The notes beneath the pieces were generated by a model that ran no database searches, was not told the DNA's origin, and saw only the letters and a list, made by a program, of their open reading frames with translations. A stretch of DNA of 64,000 bases from Bradyrhizobium sp. 141 (lineage in GTDB: Bacteria > Pseudomonadota > Alphaproteobacteria > Rhizobiales > Xanthobacteraceae): the NCBI RefSeq assembly GCF_023074055.1, contig NZ_JADPKR010000082.1:434001-498000 (forward strand), written 5' to 3'. Both the position numbers and the translations under genes were made by a program. Shown one piece after another: positions 60,318-64,000 of this stretch. Each line of letters starts with the position of its first letter. Within the stretch, counting starts at the first letter, position 1.

Positions 60318-61034
60318 TTAGCGCGTGGCAGATCCGAGATCCGCACGGCGCTCCGTCATCGGCAGCACGATCACCTTGGTGCCGACGTTGACGCGGGAAT
60401 AGAGGTCGGACACGTCGTCATTGGTCAGGCGGATGCAGCCGGAGGACACGCGCTTGCCGATGGTGTCGGGCGCATTGGTGCCGTGGATGCGGTAAATGGT
60501 GCCGCCGAGATACATGGCGCGGGCACCGAGGGGATTGCCGGGGCCGCCGGCCATGTGACGCGGCAGATAGGGCTGGCGGGCGATCATCTCCGGCGGAGGA
60601 GTCCAGGCCGGCCACTCGGCCTTCCGGGTCACGGACTGGACGCCGGACCAGGTGAAGCCGTCGCGGCCGACGCCGATGCCGTAGCGCAACGCCTGGCCAT
60701 TGCCGAGCACGTAATAGAGGTAGGTGTTGGGCGTATCGATGATGATGGTGCCCGGGGCCTCGCGCGTCGCGTAGGCGACAGTCTGGCGGCGGAAGCGCGC
60801 CGGCGTCTCGACCGCGTCCTGATCCTCGGACGGTTCGGTCTGATAGGTCGGCGCCTGGTAGGGCTGGTAGGGCTGGAACGGCTGCGGCGCGGCGAGCGGC
60901 GGCAGCGGCTGGAAGAAGGGAAAGAGCTGCACGGGCGCGGCCTTCGCCGTTCCTGCGAAAGCAATTGCGGAAACTGCGACTGCGCCAAAAGCAACGGCGC
61001 GCGAAAACGTCTTGAAGGTATCCAGATTGAACAT
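60318..61034 (-). CDS. L,D-transpeptidase (YkuD/ErfK type)
   Basis: 238 residues. Signal peptide about 1-32 (AVAFGAVAVSAIAFAGTAKA). A Pro/Gln-rich linker (FQPYQPYQ) leads to the YkuD domain: GNGQALRYGIGVGRDGFTWS, RIHGTN with His184, and SSGCIRL with catalytic Cys200 and Arg202. It cross-links peptidoglycan or attaches proteins to it in the periplasm. It is a paralogue of the enzyme at 19462, with which it shares long identical stretches, for example NTYLYYVLGNG and GGPGNPLGARAMYLG. Confidence 0.93.
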   Translation of the reverse strand: MFNLDTFKTFSRAVAFGAVAVSAIAFAGTAKAAPVQLFPFFQPLPPLAAPQPFQPYQPYQAPTYQTEPSEDQDAVETPARFRRQTVAYATREAPGTIIIDTPNTYLYYVLGNGQALRYGIGVGRDGFTWSGVQSVTRKAEWPAWTPPPEMIARQPYLPRHMAGGPGNPLGARAMYLGGTIYRIHGTNAPDTIGKRVSSGCIRLTNDDVSDLYSRVNVGTKVIVLPMTERRADLGSATR

Positions 61035-61308
61035 TTGATCGCCCCTGTTTGCTCGGTGTCGTTGATCACCGCGGCACCATTTCGGTGCTCCGTTGCGTCA
61101 ATCACTAAGGGCGAAACGTTTCGGGACATTTGCGCGGAAAACCGAAAACGGTTTCGTCGCGGCAAGGATTGTTTCATGACAGTTTCGTGGCCGTGCCGGC
61201 TCGTTAACGAACAAAACGGCCCGCCGACACTTCTATGACGTCACACGCCTGAAATATCCTTCGTTGATGGTCGATGCCTGAGAATCATCAAACTCTCGGG
61301 ATTTTCCC

Positions 61309-62361
61309 ATGCGGGTATTAATCGCGACTGACGCCTGGCATCCGCAGGTCAATGGTGTGGTGCGGACGCTGACCTCGCTGGCGAATGCGGCCAAGGCCCT
61401 CGATGTCGAGATCGACTTCCTGACGCCGGATGGCTTTCCGTCCTGGCCGCTGCCGACCTATCCGGGCCTGCGCTTCGCGCTGCCGAGCAGCAAAGAGATC
61501 GCGCGGCGGATCGAGAAGGCCGCGCCGGAAGCCCTGCACATCGCAACCGAAGGGCCGATCGGCTGGGCCACACGCGCCTATTGCCGGCGCAACCGGCTTG
61601 CCTTCACCACCTCCTACACCACCCGCTTTCCGGAATATGTGTCGGTGCGGACCGGCATCCCGGCGGCGGTCGGCTATGCCGTGCTGCGCCACTTCCACGA
61701 TGCCGCCGCCATGACCATGGTGGCAACGCCTTCGCTGCGGCAGGAGCTGTCCGAGCGCGGCTTTAAGCGGCTCGGCTTCTGGACCCGCGGCGTCAACACC
61801 GAGCTGTTCCATCCCGACGCCCCAGTCAGGCTCGATCTGCCGGGTCCGATCTTCATGACCATGGGCCGCGTTGCGGTGGAGAAGAATCTCGAAGCATTCC
61901 TCTCGCTCGATTTGCCCGGCACCAAGGTCGTCGTCGGTGACGGCCCGCAGAAGGCGGCGCTCGAAAGGAAATATCCCGGCGTCGTCTTCCTCGGCGAGAA
62001 GAAGGGCGCGGACCTCACCGCGCATCTCGCGGCGGCCGACGTGTTCGTGTTTCCGAGCCTGACCGATACGTTCGGCGTGGTGCAGCTCGAGGCGCTGGCC
62101 TGCGGCACGCCGGTTGCGGCGTTTCCGGTCACGGGTCCGAAGGACGTCATCGCCGATCATCCGATCGGCGCGATCGACCATGATCTGCGCACCGCGTGCC
62201 TGCGCGCGCTCATCATGTCGCGCGAGACCTGCCGCAACTTCGCGCTGGAGCGCTCTTGGGAGAACAGCGCGCGCCAGTTCGTCGGCAACCTGACCTCACT
62301 TCAGCCCAGCCGTGCCTTGCGCGCCTCGCCTCGCATGGCGCGGCGGCCGGTGCGCGGTTGA
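61309..62361 (+). CDS. GT4-family glycosyltransferase
   Basis: 350 residues. GT-B fold: RVLIATDAWHPQVNGVVRTL at the N-terminus, PEALHIATEGPIGWATRAY, and the sugar-nucleotide-binding EX7E-like region FPSLTDTFGVVQLEALACGTPVAAF split around FGVVQLEALA. The family includes bacterial glycosyltransferases of lipid (glycolipid, diglucosyl- or glucuronosyl-diacylglycerol) type. The adjacent genes (PmtA-like methyltransferase and a His-rich membrane protein) suggest a membrane-lipid role, which is inference. No signal peptide; peripheral membrane or cytoplasmic. Confidence 0.88.
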   Translation: MRVLIATDAWHPQVNGVVRTLTSLANAAKALDVEIDFLTPDGFPSWPLPTYPGLRFALPSSKEIARRIEKAAPEALHIATEGPIGWATRAYCRRNRLAFTTSYTTRFPEYVSVRTGIPAAVGYAVLRHFHDAAAMTMVATPSLRQELSERGFKRLGFWTRGVNTELFHPDAPVRLDLPGPIFMTMGRVAVEKNLEAFLSLDLPGTKVVVGDGPQKAALERKYPGVVFLGEKKGADLTAHLAAADVFVFPSLTDTFGVVQLEALACGTPVAAFPVTGPKDVIADHPIGAIDHDLRTACLRALIMSRETCRNFALERSWENSARQFVGNLTSLQPSRALRASPRMARRPVRG

Positions 62362-62396
62362 CCTTTACGTTTTGAACCACAGCGAGAACCTCACCG

Positions 62397-63086
62397 ATGG
62401 CTAAGATCATGAACCTTGACGGCACTCAGCAGCTCGACCTCACCCGTGGCGCGGTCGAGCAGGCCTATGACCGCTGGGCGCCGGTCTACGACCTCGTGTT
62501 TGGCGGCGTGTTCGCCAAGGGCCGGCAGGCCGCGATCGCGGCCACCAACAAGATCGGCGGCCGCGTGCTCGAGGTCGGCGTCGGCACCGGCATCTCGCTG
62601 CCGCTCTATGCCCCGAACCTCCGTATCTTCGGCACCGACATTTCGGAAGCTATGCTGGACAAGGCGCGCCAGCGCGTTGCGGAGGGCGGGCTGAAGAACG
62701 TCGAGGGCCTCGCGGTGATGGACGCCGAGAAGCTCGAATTCTCCGACAATTCCTTCGACGTCGTGATGGCGCAATATGTCGTCACCGCGGTGCCGAACCC
62801 CGAAAAGGCGCTCGACGAATTCGCCCGCGTGCTGCGCCCGGGCGGCGAGCTGATCATCCTCACCCGCGTCAGCGCGGATGCCGGCGTGCGCCGCTTCATC
62901 GAGCAGAAGCTGCAGCCGGTGGTGCGTCCGCTCGGCTTCCGCACCGCCGAGTTCGCCTGGTCGCGTTATGCCAAGTGGCTGGCCGGTGCCCATGGCATCG
63001 AGCTCGCCGAGCGCCGCCTGATCCCGCCGCTCGGTCATTTCTCGCTGGTGCGCTTCCGCAAGGTCGACGTCGCCAAAGCGGCGTGA
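62397..63086 (+). CDS. class I SAM methyltransferase, PmtA-like phospholipid N-methyltransferase
   Basis: 229 residues. The SAM-binding motif is RVLEVGVGTGISLPLY, with GTDISEAMLDKAR (motif post I), MDAEKLEFSDNSFDVVM and LRPGGELIILTR. The N-terminal YDRWAPVYDLVFGGVFAKGR is the pattern of Rhodobacter-type phosphatidylethanolamine N-methyltransferases (PmtA), which make phosphatidylcholine through three steps. Bradyrhizobium has several such enzymes of differing specificity, so the exact one is not decided. Starts 36 bases behind the glycosyltransferase stop. Confidence 0.87.
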   Translation: MAKIMNLDGTQQLDLTRGAVEQAYDRWAPVYDLVFGGVFAKGRQAAIAATNKIGGRVLEVGVGTGISLPLYAPNLRIFGTDISEAMLDKARQRVAEGGLKNVEGLAVMDAEKLEFSDNSFDVVMAQYVVTAVPNPEKALDEFARVLRPGGELIILTRVSADAGVRRFIEQKLQPVVRPLGFRTAEFAWSRYAKWLAGAHGIELAERRLIPPLGHFSLVRFRKVDVAKAA

Positions 63087-63212
63087 CCTGAAGCTCACGC
63101 GTCGCGTGCGTCATCGCGCCGCTGCACATCGTCACATGACAAAATGATGATGTCACACGGCCTACATCGAATCCCTTTAAATACCGTACCCGAAAGCATT
63201 TTGGGGGAGAGC

Positions 63213-63872
63213 ATGATCAAGAATTATCTCGAGCAGCTGCGGATCCAGCGCTGGGACGACCATCGCTACTATCACCACAGCCGCATTAATCAGAGCCTGC
63301 ACTTCGTCAGCGCGCTGAGCTTCCTCTTCGCCTATGTCTGGCTGTTCATCGATCCTGTCGTCTCCGCGCTGGTCGGCTGGCTGGTCTCGATGACCTCGCG
63401 CCAGGCCGGGCACTTCTTCTTCGAGCCGCATGACTACGACCACATCAACCAAGCGACGCACGAGCACAAGGAAGAGATCAAGGTCGGCTACAACCTTCAG
63501 CGCAAGGTGGTGTTGATGTCGATCTGGGCGGCATCGCCGCTGGTGCTGTTCGCCGATCCGACGCTGTTCGGCCTGTTCACCCCCTGGGCGACCGCGACCG
63601 ACTTCATGCGGCAGGTTGCCAAGATCTGGCTTGTGGTCGGCGGCGGCGGTCTTCTGTTCCGCACCGTGCACCTGTTCTTCATCCGCGACGTCGAGACCGG
63701 CCTCGTCTGGATGACCAAGATCCTGACCGACCCGTTCCACGACCTGATGCTCTATCGCAGCGCTCCGCTCGCCCTGATGCGCGGCGAACTGATGGATCCC
63801 GGCCTGCACCTCAATCCGGAGCATACGCTGGGCCTCATCGGCGAGCCCACGCTCGAAGAGCAGCACGCCTGA
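63213..63872 (+). CDS. His-rich integral membrane protein, Mpo1/DUF962-like
   Basis: 219 residues from the ATG at 63213, behind GGGGGAGA. Several helices: about 33-60, 100-122 and 137-157. His are concentrated in HRYYHHSRINQSLH (His17, 21, 22, 30), RQAGHFFFEPHDYDH (His67, 73, 77) and THEHKEE (His83, 85). The order H-x-x-x-N plus QxxGHxxFE matches the layout of Mpo1/DUF962 proteins, where yeast Mpo1 is an Fe2+-dependent dioxygenase of 2-hydroxy fatty acids. Distant similarity only. It follows the lipid glycosyltransferase and methyltransferase genes. Confidence 0.65.
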   Translation: MIKNYLEQLRIQRWDDHRYYHHSRINQSLHFVSALSFLFAYVWLFIDPVVSALVGWLVSMTSRQAGHFFFEPHDYDHINQATHEHKEEIKVGYNLQRKVVLMSIWAASPLVLFADPTLFGLFTPWATATDFMRQVAKIWLVVGGGGLLFRTVHLFFIRDVETGLVWMTKILTDPFHDLMLYRSAPLALMRGELMDPGLHLNPEHTLGLIGEPTLEEQHA

Positions 63873-63910
63873 TCCGGCCGTCGCCCAGTCTGCGAATGTC
63901 CATGATTTAC

Positions 63911-63998
63911 GTCATGCCCGGGCTTGTCCCGGGCATCCACGTCTTGGAGCCATCGTGTGGTGACGCGTGGATGGTCGGGACAAGCCCGGCCATGACGG
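63911..63998. repeat. palindromic repeat, 'CATGCCCGGGCTTG' class
   Basis: CGTCATGCCCGGGCTTGTCC and GGGACAAGCCCGGCCATGAC ends with ATCCACG / CGTGGATG inner arms. Sixth copy in the window, at its right edge. Confidence 0.9.
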
Positions 63999-64000
63999 AG

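Overview
The window looks like chromosomal DNA of a Bradyrhizobium-type alphaproteobacterium (Nitrobacteraceae). The basis is high-GC coding sequence, many short palindromic repeats between genes, a rhizobial-style thiamine operon order, an Irr-like (ICE) palindrome in front of bacterioferritin, an intracellular PHB depolymerase, and several small secreted proteins of a kind I know mainly from Bradyrhizobium. There is no rRNA, tRNA, CRISPR array, prophage or transposase gene that I can see. Most genes are housekeeping or stress related; the accessory flavour comes from repeats and orphan small proteins.

Layout. 0-10 kb: a small membrane protein, a large SAM/cyclase/AAA/TPR signalling protein, PHB depolymerase, a glutathione S-transferase, an enolase-superfamily enzyme, an AraC-GyrI regulator and an SMP-30 lactonase-like protein. 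10-18 kb: GNAT acetyltransferase, GMC oxidoreductase, a 1-kb repeat block with no gene, a MoxR ATPase and a CoxE-like VWA protein flanking a GlsB-type membrane protein, then two sulfurtransferases (single-domain rhodanese and a 3-mercaptopyruvate sulfurtransferase type). 18-26 kb: cell-envelope genes (L,D-transpeptidase, lytic transglycosylase), a hydroxyacid dehydrogenase, the ribosome-associated ABC-F protein EttA and two tandem glycine-zipper secreted proteins. 26.6-27.6 kb: bfd-bfr iron storage pair with candidate Irr sites. 27.7-38 kb: mixed enzymes (PPOX flavoprotein, alpha/beta hydrolase, SDR, RidA, GST, HD hydrolase, MUG-type DNA glycosylase), a collagen-like protein, a stand-alone Fis-domain protein, a J-domain protein, paired small secreted proteins and an AT-richer orphan.

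38.7-43.8 kb: thiamine operon on the minus strand, TPP riboswitch-thiO-thiS-thiG-thiE-thiC, with palindromic repeats inserted between thiS and thiG and between thiE and thiC. 43.9-48.7 kb: lytic transglycosylase, a histidine kinase/OmpR response regulator pair, a Ser/Gln-rich protein and a PRC-barrel protein. 48.9-54.9 kb: a branched-chain-amino-acid-type binding protein, then a complete polyamine-type ABC importer (ATPase, binding protein, two permeases). 54.9-60.2 kb: DUF4403 protein, a regulator plus beta-propeller pair, DUF899 plus small membrane protein, and cytochrome c. 60.3-64 kb: second L,D-transpeptidase, then an apparent membrane-lipid locus (GT4 glycosyltransferase, PmtA-like methyltransferase, His-rich integral membrane protein resembling Mpo1/DUF962).

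No single unmistakable new multi-gene system is present. The best leads are the His-rich membrane protein beside lipid-modifying enzymes, the collagen-like cytoplasmic protein, the AT-rich orphan, the atypical MUG glycosylase, the L,D-transpeptidase with a changed active-site motif, and a structured repeat at 13.2-13.8 kb that mimics coding sequence.
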